A stretch of DNA of 14,163 nucleotides from contig CASFXO010000314.1 in NCBI GenBank assembly GCA_949298665.1, forward strand, positions 1 to 14,163. Reading direction: 5' to 3'. This document shows positions 8,343 to 14,163 of the stretch, piece after piece (positions within the stretch are counted from its first letter, which is position 1; each line of letters begins with the position of its first letter). A program made the position numbers and the translations under genes. The notes under the pieces are model-generated. The model had not been told where the DNA came from, searched no databases, and was given only the letters and a program-made list of their open reading frames with translations. The DNA comes from an uncultured Lentisphaeria bacterium (GTDB lineage: Bacteria; Verrucomicrobiota; Lentisphaeria; Victivallales; Victivallaceae).

Positions 8343-9398
8343 ATGAAGCTGATCGCAGCCATGTCGGGAGGTGTGGATTCCTCGGTCGCCGCCGCGCTGG
8401 CGCAACGGCAGGGGCACGAAGTCATCGGTGTCACGTTGCGTCTGCGGCATCCGGATCCGCTGTTCTCCGCAGCGCAGCTGTGCGCGGGAAAGAACGACGA
8501 ACTCGCCGTTCAGTCCGTTTGCGAAACGCTGGGCATCGAACACCGCTTCATCGACCGTTACCCGGAATTCGAACAGCAGGTGCTGCGACCGGCGGCGGAC
8601 GAATACGCAGCCGGCCGTACGCCGAACCCCTGCTGTCGATGCAATGCGCTCATTAAATTCGCCACCCTCTTCGAATGTGCCGCCGATGTCGACGCGGACG
8701 GCGTGCTGACCGGCCATTATGCGCGACTGGAACGCGGGGAAGGCGGAACGCGCCTGCGGCGGGGGAGTGATCCGGCACGGGATCAAAGCTACTTCCTCTA
8801 CCGGCTGCAACCGGAGATGCTGGATCGTCTGTATTTTCCGGTGGGGGATCTGGACAAGGCGGAAGTACGGCGCCTCGCCGCGGAAATCGGATTGCCCACC
8901 GCGTCCCGGCCGGACAGTCAGGACGCCTGCTTTCAGGTACCGGGAGAATGCTTCGGCGAGACGCTGCGGCGACTCTTCGAACTGCCGTCGAAACCGGGCC
9001 GTTTTCTGTACCGCAACCGGGCGGTGGGACGGCATACGGGGATTCATCAATACACCATCGGCCAGCGCAAGGGACTGAACGTGGCGCTCGGCAAACCGGC
9101 CTACATCGTGGAAATCGATCCGCAATCCGGGGACATCACGCTGGAGACGGACGAGGACGCGCTGTTTTCCCAATCCTTCACCGTCCGGGATCTGGCCAGC
9201 CATTCGAACCTGCCGTTTCCGGAACGGCTGGAGGTGCAGGTACGCTACCGCGGCGCGCCGGTCAAGGCCCGGCTGCTGCCCGGGGGAGACGGCGTCTGCA
9301 CGGTGATTCCGGACGAACCGCTGCGTGCGGTGACTCCGGGACAGGCCGCGGTTTTCTACGACGGGGAATATCTGCTCGGCGGCGGCATCATCGGATAA
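8343..9398 (+). CDS. mnmA: tRNA-specific 2-thiouridylase MnmA
   Basis: 351 aa. It uses ATP to adenylate U34 and a relay persulfide to install 2-thiouridine at the wobble position of tRNA-Lys, -Glu and -Gln. The PP-loop SGGVDSS is at 8-14, TPNPCCRCN at 93-101 holds the first catalytic Cys (C100, next to N101), RDQSYFL is at 146-152 and SQDACF (192-197) holds the second Cys (C196). GRHTGIHQYTIGQRKGL (229-245) is the central-domain signature, and residues after about 285 form the C-terminal beta barrel. Motifs are complete. The chosen ATG places the PP-loop next to the N-terminus as in the family; the upstream AGGA is only 2 nt from the ATG, so initiation may rely partly on coupling to argH 19 nt upstream. 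The longer open frame from 8151 runs inside argH and is not coding. Confidence 0.95.
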   Translation: MKLIAAMSGGVDSSVAAALAQRQGHEVIGVTLRLRHPDPLFSAAQLCAGKNDELAVQSVCETLGIEHRFIDRYPEFEQQVLRPAADEYAAGRTPNPCCRCNALIKFATLFECAADVDADGVLTGHYARLERGEGGTRLRRGSDPARDQSYFLYRLQPEMLDRLYFPVGDLDKAEVRRLAAEIGLPTASRPDSQDACFQVPGECFGETLRRLFELPSKPGRFLYRNRAVGRHTGIHQYTIGQRKGLNVALGKPAYIVEIDPQSGDITLETDEDALFSQSFTVRDLASHSNLPFPERLEVQVRYRGAPVKARLLPGGDGVCTVIPDEPLRAVTPGQAAVFYDGEYLLGGGIIG

Positions 9399-9403
9399 GC
9401 ATC

Positions 9404-9838
9404 ATGCTGATCAAACTCGTGGTGGTGGGCAAATGGAAGGACCGGACGCTTCAGGCACGCGCCGAAGAGTGGCTCAAGTGGCTGACGCCCTACGCCCGGG
9501 TGGAGGTCCGGGAACTGCCGGATTCCACGGTGGAAAAGGAAGGCCGGGCCATCCTGCGGGAACTGGAAAAAGAACGCGGCAAGGTCATCGTCCTGAGCGA
9601 AGAAGGCCGGGAATTCACCTCCGCCGAATTTGCCGCCCGGCTGGGGGCGGCGGATTGCCGACAGGTGTTCGTCATCGGCGGACCTTACGGTCTGGCGCCG
9701 GAGGTGAAGGAACGGGCGGATCTGATCTGGTCGCTGTCGCGGCTGACCTTCCCGCATGAACTGGCGCGGCTGCTGCTGTGTGAACAGCTTTTCCGGGCGG
9801 CCACGATCCTGCACGGCGGCAAATATCATAATCCGTAA
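9404..9838 (+). CDS. rlmH: 23S rRNA (pseudouridine1915-N3)-methyltransferase RlmH
   Basis: 144 aa SPOUT-class (trefoil-knot) methyltransferase that methylates pseudouridine 1915 in helix 69 of 23S rRNA on assembled 70S ribosomes, using S-adenosylmethionine. Family marks are the N-terminal KLVVVGK, VIVLSEEGREFTS (61-73), the cofactor-binding knot FVIGGPYGL (89-97), LTFPHELARLLLCEQLFRA and the C-terminal GGKYHNP tail. The start 5 nt after the mnmA stop implies co-transcription. The length matches the family (about 155 aa). Confidence 0.95.
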   Translation: MLIKLVVVGKWKDRTLQARAEEWLKWLTPYARVEVRELPDSTVEKEGRAILRELEKERGKVIVLSEEGREFTSAEFAARLGAADCRQVFVIGGPYGLAPEVKERADLIWSLSRLTFPHELARLLLCEQLFRAATILHGGKYHNP

Positions 9839-9855
9839 AAAAATCGCAATCCCGC

Positions 9856-9884
9856 TTGACAAACCGCCTTCTTTACGCTATATT
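9856..9884 (+). promoter_or_regulatory. Near-consensus sigma70 promoter for the initiator tRNA
   Basis: TTGACA (9856-9861, exact consensus), a 17-bp spacer and TATATT (9879-9884, 5 of 6). It lies 28 nt before the mature tRNA 5' end, giving a short leader that RNase P would remove. This is the strongest promoter seen in the window. Confidence 0.85.
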
Positions 9885-9912
9885 ACCTGTATTGCACATG
9901 AGCAGTAAACGC

Positions 9913-9987
9913 CGCGGGGTGGAGCAGTGGTAGCTCGTCAGGCTCATAACCTGAAGGCCATAGGTTCGATTCCTATCCCCGCCACCA
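9913..9987 (+). tRNA. Initiator tRNA-fMet (CAT), CCA encoded
   Basis: A 75-nt cloverleaf with anticodon CAT at 9945-9947 and the 3' CCA encoded. Initiator identity is shown by A11:T24 in the D stem (elongators have Y11:R24) and by the unpaired first acceptor position. Two details are unusual: the mismatch is C1:C72 rather than C1:A72, and the anticodon stem is TCAGG:CCTGA, so only 30:40 and 31:39 are G:C while 29:41 is A:T instead of the third G:C pair. The T stem ATAGG:CCTAT and the TTCGATT loop are intact. It has its own promoter and terminator and forms a separate transcription unit behind rlmH. Confidence 0.95.
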
Positions 9988-9998
9988 ATTTGAACGGC

Positions 9999-10023
9999 AG
10001 CCGGTCGACCGACCGGCTTTTTT
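9999..10023 (+). terminator. Rho-independent terminator of the tRNA gene
   Basis: A perfect 8-bp GC-rich stem (AGCCGGTC 9999-10006, GACCGGCT 10011-10018) with a GACC loop is followed by six Ts (10018-10023). It begins 12 nt after the tRNA CCA end. Confidence 0.9.
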
Positions 10024-10141
10024 CTTGCCCGGACAAGAGCTAGGAAGGCTCTTCCCCCTACGCAGCAAACGTGCGCTTACTCCTTTCCCGTCGCAAAGCA
10101 GAAAACAAAAAAACAACCGCTTCTCCATCTCCCGGAACATG

Positions 10142-10183
10142 AAAAAATCCCGGCTGGCATTCATTGGAATACGGACCGGGATT
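10142..10183 (-). terminator. Probable terminator of the DUF4177 gene pair
   Basis: On the minus strand AATCCCGG (10176-10183) pairs with CCGGGATT (10146-10153), followed by a run of Ts (complement of 10142-10147). The 22-nt loop contains a smaller ATTC/GAAT hairpin. It lies 18 nt after the stop codon of the downstream small gene. Confidence 0.6.
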
Positions 10184-10200
10184 CTCGATCGGTTCTGATT

Positions 10201-10482
10201 TTATTTTACGATTGCAATCTTTCCGGAAGCATACCACATGACATCATCAAATCCGAACAGAGACTTCCAGAAACTGGATCTTTGACCATATTTGAAATCT
10301 ACGACGGCATTTCCCTCGCACTTCCTGACGGCGTGAACCATTTTATCCTTGACATCGTCCAGGGATTTCAATTGACTTTGCCCAAAAAACTCATTGATTT
10401 CTGTTGAAATATCACGGATAACGGTACACCCCTCCGGCATCCCTTCGATGAACAACACGCCTTTATATTCCGCCTTGTACAT
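10201..10482 (-). CDS. Small protein of unknown function, coupled to the DUF4177 gene
   Basis: 93 aa, not recognised. It has no signal peptide or membrane segment, so it is probably cytoplasmic. Visible features are an N-terminal strand pair (YKGVLFIEGMPEGCTVI), a helical, Lys/Asp-rich centre, and a conserved-looking C-terminal half with AVVDFKYGQRSSFWKSLFGFDDVMWYASGKIAI. Aromatic and glycine residues there suggest a small alpha/beta domain, remotely like YbjQ-type pentameric proteins; that comparison is weak. The start codon overlaps the stop of the upstream DUF4177 gene by one base (TAATG), so the two are translationally coupled and probably act together. Base composition is visibly lower in GC than the flanking genes, suggesting acquisition. 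Confidence 0.7.
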   Translation of the reverse strand: MYKAEYKGVLFIEGMPEGCTVIRDISTEINEFFGQSQLKSLDDVKDKMVHAVRKCEGNAVVDFKYGQRSSFWKSLFGFDDVMWYASGKIAIVK

Positions 10483-10676
10483 TATTTTTCACGCTCCAGA
10501 ATAACCACCATTTCCTCTCGGTTCCCACCGATGAAACCGGGGAAAGTGGCGGTAACAGCGGAAACCACTTCCCAACCTTGAGAAGCGTAGCTGTTAAGCG
10601 CTTTTTCCAACGCTTCCGGATCAAATTTTTGCGAAAACCATTTATCCTTTTGAGTTAATACCTTGTATTCCTTCAT
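10482..10676 (-). CDS. DUF4177-family small protein
   Basis: 64 aa. The pattern MKEYKVLTQ, a central helix (EALEKALNSYASQGWEVVSA, with the characteristic G-W-E-V-V-S after a helix) and a final strand MVVILERE is that of DUF4177, a single-domain family of unknown function found in many bacteria. AGGA lies 7 nt before the ATG at 10676. It is the first gene of a two-gene unit, its stop codon overlapping the next start by one base. It has no signal peptide. Composition is AT-richer than the surrounding chromosome. The molecular role is not known from the family. Confidence 0.8.
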   Translation of the reverse strand: MKEYKVLTQKDKWFSQKFDPEALEKALNSYASQGWEVVSAVTATFPGFIGGNREEMVVILEREK

Positions 10677-11135
10677 TTCATTTTCCTTTCTGTTTTCAAG
10701 TGACGGGCGATATTGGTATTCCTGTGATGATCATGGAGATTTTCCCGGATGATGAAACTTGACCGTAAGAAACTTCCCTTCAGGGAACATCCAAAGCGTC
10801 CTGTCTCACATCACGCTCCCAGTTCATTCAAGCCAATTACCACGAGATACAGTTTAACAACATCAACGCTGTCTTGCAAGTCATTTTTTATATTTCATCA
10901 TTTTTTCAAACCCAGGCAGAAAGAATCGCGGACCCTCCTCTTCTCTTTCCGTCATTTCCACCGTCACTTTTCAAAAACATATAACATCTTGTATATAAGA
11001 TATTTATATTCCGGCATTTTTTCGTCATATTTCTTTTGCGAAATATTGATCTCCAGACGGAACGATACAGGCATCCGCCCCCATGGAAACGGGCACAATA
11101 CCGCCGGTCCTCCACGGTCGCCGGCTGCCTGCCAC
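10677..11135. other. AT-rich intergenic gap without a convincing gene
   Basis: About 460 bp between the DUF4177 gene and trmB, markedly AT-rich at 10840-11060 with several T and A runs and a small AT palindrome around 10986-11001 (ATCTT/AAGAT). Open frames here are either antisense to trmB or very short. It may hold the promoter of the DUF4177 pair and perhaps decayed sequence; I see no RNA gene or mobile-element end. Confidence 0.6.
10851..10879 (-). promoter_or_regulatory. Weak candidate promoter for the DUF4177 pair
   Basis: On the minus strand TTGCAA (10874-10879), a 17-bp spacer and TAAACT (10851-10856); each hexamer matches consensus in 4 of 6 positions. The leader to the ATG at 10676 would be about 165 nt. 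In AT-rich DNA such matches arise by chance, so confidence is low. Confidence 0.3.
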
Positions 11136-11774
11136 TCAGTGACCGACGGTATGCGGCGGCAACGGCAGGCGGCGGCAATACAGATGCCGGACCGTCTTGC
11201 CCTCCTCATTCCAGCGACATTCAAAATCGCTCTTGAGGTCCGCCAGCCGCGGGTCCGGCGCACACACGGCAAACAAGCCGGACGCGGGCAGCACCCGTGC
11301 CACCGTTTCATAATAGGCGTCGTCATCACTGGAGAAGTGAAACACGCCGTCCGGCTTCAACACCCGGTGCAGCTGCGCGGTGAAATCCGACGTCAGCAGC
11401 CGATGCTCCCGGTGCCGCCCCTTCGGCCACGGATCGGGACACAAGAGATGAATCCGGTCCAGCATCCCGTCCGGCAGCGCCAGCCCCACCAGATGCCGGG
11501 CCTCGGTCCGATACAGCGTCAGATTTTCCACTCCCTCCCGCCGACGGCGCCGCACCAGTTTCCGCAACCGTCCGACCATCACATCCGCCGCCAGAATCCG
11601 CCGCTCCGGGAATCGCCGGGCCAGCGCCACCGTAAAGGCCCCCGCGCCACAGCCGAGATCCAGCTCCACCGCCGGAGCTTCCCGCAATGCCGCCGCTTCC
11701 GGCAGCAACCGGTACGTACCGGTCAGAAAGACGATTTCCCGGTCTTCCGGGTGGCGATCATCCGTCGCGTTCAT
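11136..11774 (-). CDS. trmB: tRNA (guanine-N7-)-methyltransferase TrmB
   Basis: 212 aa class I (Rossmann) methyltransferase that forms m7G46 in the tRNA variable loop using S-adenosylmethionine. Motif I is ELDLGCGAG (37-45), the RNA-binding and catalytic motif is CPDPWPKGRH (112-121, usually FPDPWPKKRH, with Cys in the first place here), and KSDFE (181-185) is the conserved C-terminal acidic motif (usually TKFE). The start codon overlaps the upstream mutase-family stop codon (ATGA, 11771-11774), showing translational coupling. It is the last gene of the minus-strand cluster; I see no clear terminator after it. Confidence 0.93.
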   Translation of the reverse strand: MNATDDRHPEDREIVFLTGTYRLLPEAAALREAPAVELDLGCGAGAFTVALARRFPERRILAADVMVGRLRKLVRRRRREGVENLTLYRTEARHLVGLALPDGMLDRIHLLCPDPWPKGRHREHRLLTSDFTAQLHRVLKPDGVFHFSSDDDAYYETVARVLPASGLFAVCAPDPRLADLKSDFECRWNEEGKTVRHLYCRRLPLPPHTVGH

Positions 11775-12979
11775 GACAACCCCAGAACCCGTTTCACCAG
11801 CTCATCGCCTCTGAGAAAGCCGAGCTTCCCCCCGGACGCCAGCCGCTCACTGTAATGCATTACGCCGTCCGGCTCGATTCCGGAACCGCACACCGCCACC
11901 GGCACCGGCGTGGTGGTGTGTCGGCGCAGTTCGATCGGCACCGGATGGTCGGGCAGCAGCCCGAAACGGACATCCTGCCCCTCCAGCGCCCGCAGAACCG
12001 GCGCGACGATCTTGGCATCGAAATCTTCAATGGCCCGCAGTTTCAGCTTCAAATCCCCCAGATGCGAACACTCGTCGATCGCCTCCACATGCAGATACAC
12101 GAAATCATGATCGCGCAACGCCGCCAGCGCCGCCGCCACTTTCCCCGCATAGTTGGTGTCCAGGAACCCCGTCGCTCCCGGGACATCCACGACCGTCATG
12201 CCGGTGCATTTCCCCAATCCCTTGATGACGTCCACCGCACTGATGATCGCCCCTTTCTTTCCGGCATAACGTTCCCTGAAGGCAGGCAGCTGCGGCCGGT
12301 ATCCGGGACTCCAGGGCCAGATGTCCGTCGCCGGCGACGCCTGATGCCGGTTCAGCGGATGCCGCATCAGAAATTCGTGCGCCCGTCTCCCGAGCTCCTC
12401 CAGAAAACGCACCGTGTGCGCCGCTTCCGGCGAATCATCCAGCGGCGTCAGCCGCAGCTCCGCCACCGGCAGATCCTGGGAGGAATCGGGTTTATGATAG
12501 TCAACGTTCCGGGAAAATTCCCGGCCGTGAAGCACCAGCAGATTCCGATAGCTCACACCGGAGTGAAACGTCACCCGGTCGTCGCCGAATTCACGCTGCA
12601 GATCCGCCATCAGCTGCGCCGCCACCCCGTTGTCGATGTGTCCGGCCGAATAATCCAGCAGTATCCCCTCCGGCGACACCGTCACCAGATTGCAGCGCCA
12701 GGCCACGTCGTCCGGTCCCAGCGCGATCCCCTGACTCACCGCCTCGATCGGCCCGCGCCCGGGGTAGTTGCGTTCCGGGAAAAAGCCCAGCACCGACATA
12801 TTCGCCACATCCGACGAGGTCGGCAGCCCTTCCGGCAGCGTCAGAAACGTACCGTTGATCCCCCGTGCCGCGATCGTATCCATCGCCGGTGTGGATGCCG
12901 CCTCCAGCGGCGTTCTGTTGCCGAGTTCAGCCAACGGCTGGTCCGCCATCCCGTCGGCGAGAAAAATCAAACTCTTCAT
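11771..12979 (-). CDS. apgM: Archaeal-type cofactor-independent phosphoglycerate mutase family; possible homoserine kinase
   Basis: 402 aa alkaline-phosphatase-superfamily metalloenzyme. The metal site and nucleophile are visible: D9 in LADGMAD, S56 in TSSDVANMSVLG (nucleophile and metal ligand), H297, D302 and H306 in HVEAIDECSH, D344-H345 and H354. Archaeal relatives interconvert 2- and 3-phosphoglycerate; many bacterial members with the SDVANMSVLG form have been proposed to be a non-homologous homoserine kinase of threonine synthesis, when they sit near hom or thrC. Neither neighbour is in view, so the choice is open. GAGAGGG lies 10 nt before the ATG. The gene follows the PerR-like regulator after 91 nt and overlaps trmB by 4 nt. 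Confidence 0.85.
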   Translation of the reverse strand: MKSLIFLADGMADQPLAELGNRTPLEAASTPAMDTIAARGINGTFLTLPEGLPTSSDVANMSVLGFFPERNYPGRGPIEAVSQGIALGPDDVAWRCNLVTVSPEGILLDYSAGHIDNGVAAQLMADLQREFGDDRVTFHSGVSYRNLLVLHGREFSRNVDYHKPDSSQDLPVAELRLTPLDDSPEAAHTVRFLEELGRRAHEFLMRHPLNRHQASPATDIWPWSPGYRPQLPAFRERYAGKKGAIISAVDVIKGLGKCTGMTVVDVPGATGFLDTNYAGKVAAALAALRDHDFVYLHVEAIDECSHLGDLKLKLRAIEDFDAKIVAPVLRALEGQDVRFGLLPDHPVPIELRRHTTTPVPVAVCGSGIEPDGVMHYSERLASGGKLGFLRGDELVKRVLGLS

Positions 12980-13070
12980 CCTGCAAACACCCTCTCATCC
13001 ATACCATACCCTCTTCCACATCCAGCCGCCGAAGAAAATACCTTTGCGGCAGCCTGCGGAAAGCAACTCC

Positions 13071-13550
13071 CTATTTCTCCCGGACAGCAGCCGCACCACC
13101 GCCGTTTCCCGGTATCCGGCATTCTTCTCCGGCCCCGCCGTCACGACAGCTCCGGCAAATGCCCCATAGCTGCAAAGTCGCCGACCGTACCTCTCCCACC
13201 GCCGCGTTCAACTCCGGCAGCGGCCCCGGATGCACACACGCCACGTCCGTAATCCGTCCGCACTTCGTACAGATGAAGTGATCGTGCGCCGCCGTCACTC
13301 CGTCAAACCGGGTTTTGTCCAGCGCGCCAAGCCGTCCCACCAGCCCCAGCGCCACCAGCGAATCCAGCGTCCGGTACACCGTATCCAGTGAAATGGCCGG
13401 CAATACCCGCCGCACTTCGCGCCAGATCGTCTCCACCGCCGGATGCGCCGTGCTCCCGGCCACCGCCCGGTAAACCGCAATACGCTGCGGCGTTACCCGC
13501 AACCCCCGGGAACGGCAGGCGGTCACCAGTGTCTGATCAACGGTTTCCAT
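13071..13550 (-). CDS. Fur-family regulator with a PerR-like metal site
   Basis: 159 aa. The N-terminal winged helix (RGLRVTPQRIAVYRAV, then SLDTVYRTLDSLVALGLV as recognition region) is followed by the Fur dimerisation domain. Two CxxC pairs (C94/C97 and C132/C135) form the structural zinc site. The regulatory-site residues align with B. subtilis PerR: H36, D83, H89, H91 and D102 for His37, Asp85, His91, His93 and Asp104. Asp rather than Glu at the last position is the PerR-type choice, so peroxide sensing by histidine oxidation is likely, though not shown. The frame extends to 13598, but GGGAG (13557-13561) 6 nt before the ATG at 13550 and family length support the shorter start. The start lies 14 nt inside the end of rnhC. 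The Gly-rich tail after residue 137 is extra. Confidence 0.88.
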   Translation of the reverse strand: METVDQTLVTACRSRGLRVTPQRIAVYRAVAGSTAHPAVETIWREVRRVLPAISLDTVYRTLDSLVALGLVGRLGALDKTRFDGVTAAHDHFICTKCGRITDVACVHPGPLPELNAAVGEVRSATLQLWGICRSCRDGGAGEECRIPGNGGGAAAVREK

Positions 13551-14163
13551 CACTTTCTCCCAGTACTTGTGCACAGGTTTTAAAATGCGTTTTGGCACAA
13601 CGGTTCAGACTGTCCGCTCCGTGGCGAAGGACGATTTCCCGGGCGGCGGCCCCGACCGCCGGTCCGGCGCCGCGCGGCAGCGGCACCCCCAGCTCCGTCC
13701 CCAGCTTTTCCATGGCGTTGAGAAACTGTTCCCGCGCCAGAATGGAGGCCGCGGCAACGGCCACGTCGCTTTCCGCCCGGGTCCGCTGATCGAATTCCAC
13801 GCTCCGGCCCTTCTCCAGCAGGGCGCGCCGAATCAGCGGCGCGGCGGTGAACTGGTCGGAAAGCATGCGCGGACATTCCGGGCGACGTTCCAGAAGGTTT
13901 TCAATCACCCGGGCGTGTCCCCAGGCCAGCAGACGGTTCAGATTGCCGATCTTCGCGTAAAGCCGATTGTAACTCTCCGGACCGATGGTCACCACGGTGA
14001 ACGCACCGCCGACCGACCGCCGGATCTCGGCGGCGAGCTGCCGGATCCGGGCAGCGCTTTTGATCAGTTTCGAATCGCAGACGCCGACCCGCGCCAGGTA
14101 CGGCGCGCTCTCCGCGTCCGTGCAGACCCCCGCGATGACCAGAGGCCCGAAAAAATCTCCTTT
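13537..14163 (-). CDS. rnhC: Ribonuclease HIII (5' partial)
   Basis: The 208 C-terminal residues; the 5' end lies beyond the window. RNase HIII cuts the RNA strand of RNA-DNA hybrids. The window opens just after the expected catalytic Asp-Glu, at KGDFFGPL of the HIII-type signature. CDSKLI (D30, counted from the edge), the HIII-specific YNRLYAKIGNLNRLLAWGHA (65-84), VIENLL and SDQF (D103, expected catalytic Asp) follow, then RAESDVAVAAASILAR. The YN-LY-K and NLN-LLAWGHA blocks separate it from RNase HII. Missing are the Asp-Glu pair and the usual N-terminal TBP-like substrate-binding domain, both presumably upstream. An internal GTG at 13995 is not the start because homology continues to the edge. 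Its last 14 nt overlap the start of the PerR-like gene. Confidence 0.92.
   Translation of the reverse strand, partial: KGDFFGPLVIAGVCTDAESAPYLARVGVCDSKLIKSAARIRQLAAEIRRSVGGAFTVVTIGPESYNRLYAKIGNLNRLLAWGHARVIENLLERRPECPRMLSDQFTAAPLIRRALLEKGRSVEFDQRTRAESDVAVAAASILAREQFLNAMEKLGTELGVPLPRGAGPAVGAAAREIVLRHGADSLNRCAKTHFKTCAQVLGESDGNR
13557..13561 (-). promoter_or_regulatory. Ribosome binding site of the PerR-like gene, inside rnhC
   Basis: GGGAG on the minus strand, 6 nt before the ATG at 13550 and within the last codons of rnhC. It decides the start over the alternative at 13598 and fits coupled translation. Confidence 0.6.

Noticed and set aside
10034..10052. Small inverted repeat AAGAGC/GCTCTT after the tRNA terminator
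   Set aside because: Only 6 bp with no T run and no adjacent gene; likely chance. I found no direct repeat of the tRNA 3' end that would mark an attachment site.
9973..10164. 63-codon minus-strand frame over the tRNA 3' end and terminator
   Set aside because: It overlaps the mature tRNA and its terminator, and has no plausible ribosome binding site or homology.
10749..11855. 368-codon plus-strand open frame starting in the AT-rich gap
   Set aside because: Most of it is antisense to trmB, and the part in the gap is Phe/His/Ser-rich, without a ribosome binding site or family pattern.
12980..13070. Imperfect inverted repeat in the 91-bp gap between the PerR-like gene and the mutase-family gene
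   Set aside because: The CTTTGCGGCAG/CTGCGGAAAG pairing leaves almost no loop, has a mismatch or bulge and lacks a T run, so it does not support a terminator.
11855..13252. 465-codon plus-strand open frame
   Set aside because: Antisense to the ApgM-family gene and part of the PerR-like gene; Arg/His-rich with no domain.

Overview
The window is GC-rich bacterial chromosome with a mixed set of housekeeping and accessory genes. I think it comes from the Lentisphaerota (Victivallis-like) or a close relative in the PVC group. The reasons are a very large lyase-plus-propeller protein, RNase HIII, an archaeal-type phosphoglycerate-mutase-family enzyme as found in many anaerobes, and a DUF4177 gene. 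This placement is inference from gene content, not a sequence search.

Layout, left to right. (1) 1-4019, plus strand: the 3' part of a huge protein with a repeated carbohydrate-binding-like domain, a heparinase II/III-type lyase core and an FG-GAP/VCBS-type beta-propeller. It ends at a strong terminator (4065-4112). (2) 4155-5819, minus strand: a PfkB-family sugar/nucleoside kinase and, upstream of it, the acetolactate synthase regulatory subunit (ilvN/ilvH). A perfect terminator separates the two. (3) 6083-9987, plus strand: a secreted or membrane small protein of unknown function, dciA (DUF721), argH, mnmA and rlmH. These are followed by an initiator tRNA with its own consensus promoter and terminator. 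(4) 10142-11135: a low-GC island with a translationally coupled pair of small minus-strand genes (DUF4177 plus an unknown) and about 460 bp of AT-rich DNA without a convincing gene. (5) 11136-14163, minus strand: a probable operon reading rnhC (cut by the window edge), a PerR-like Fur regulator, an ApgM-type enzyme (possible homoserine kinase) and trmB. Two of its junctions overlap.

Together regions 3 and 5 are a translation and RNA-maintenance neighbourhood: MnmA (tRNA wobble thiolation), RlmH (23S rRNA methylation), TrmB (tRNA m7G46), RNase HIII and the initiator tRNA. Amino-acid genes (ilvN, argH, possibly homoserine kinase) are mixed in.

I found no CRISPR array, insertion sequence, phage module or toxin-antitoxin system, and I cannot demonstrate a new multi-gene system. 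The items most worth a second look are: the initiator tRNA, which has a C1:C72 mismatch and lacks the full three-G:C anticodon-stem signature; the lyase-propeller architecture; the coupled DUF4177 pair in its low-GC island; and the PerR-type metal site in the regulator lying between rnhC and the mutase-family gene.
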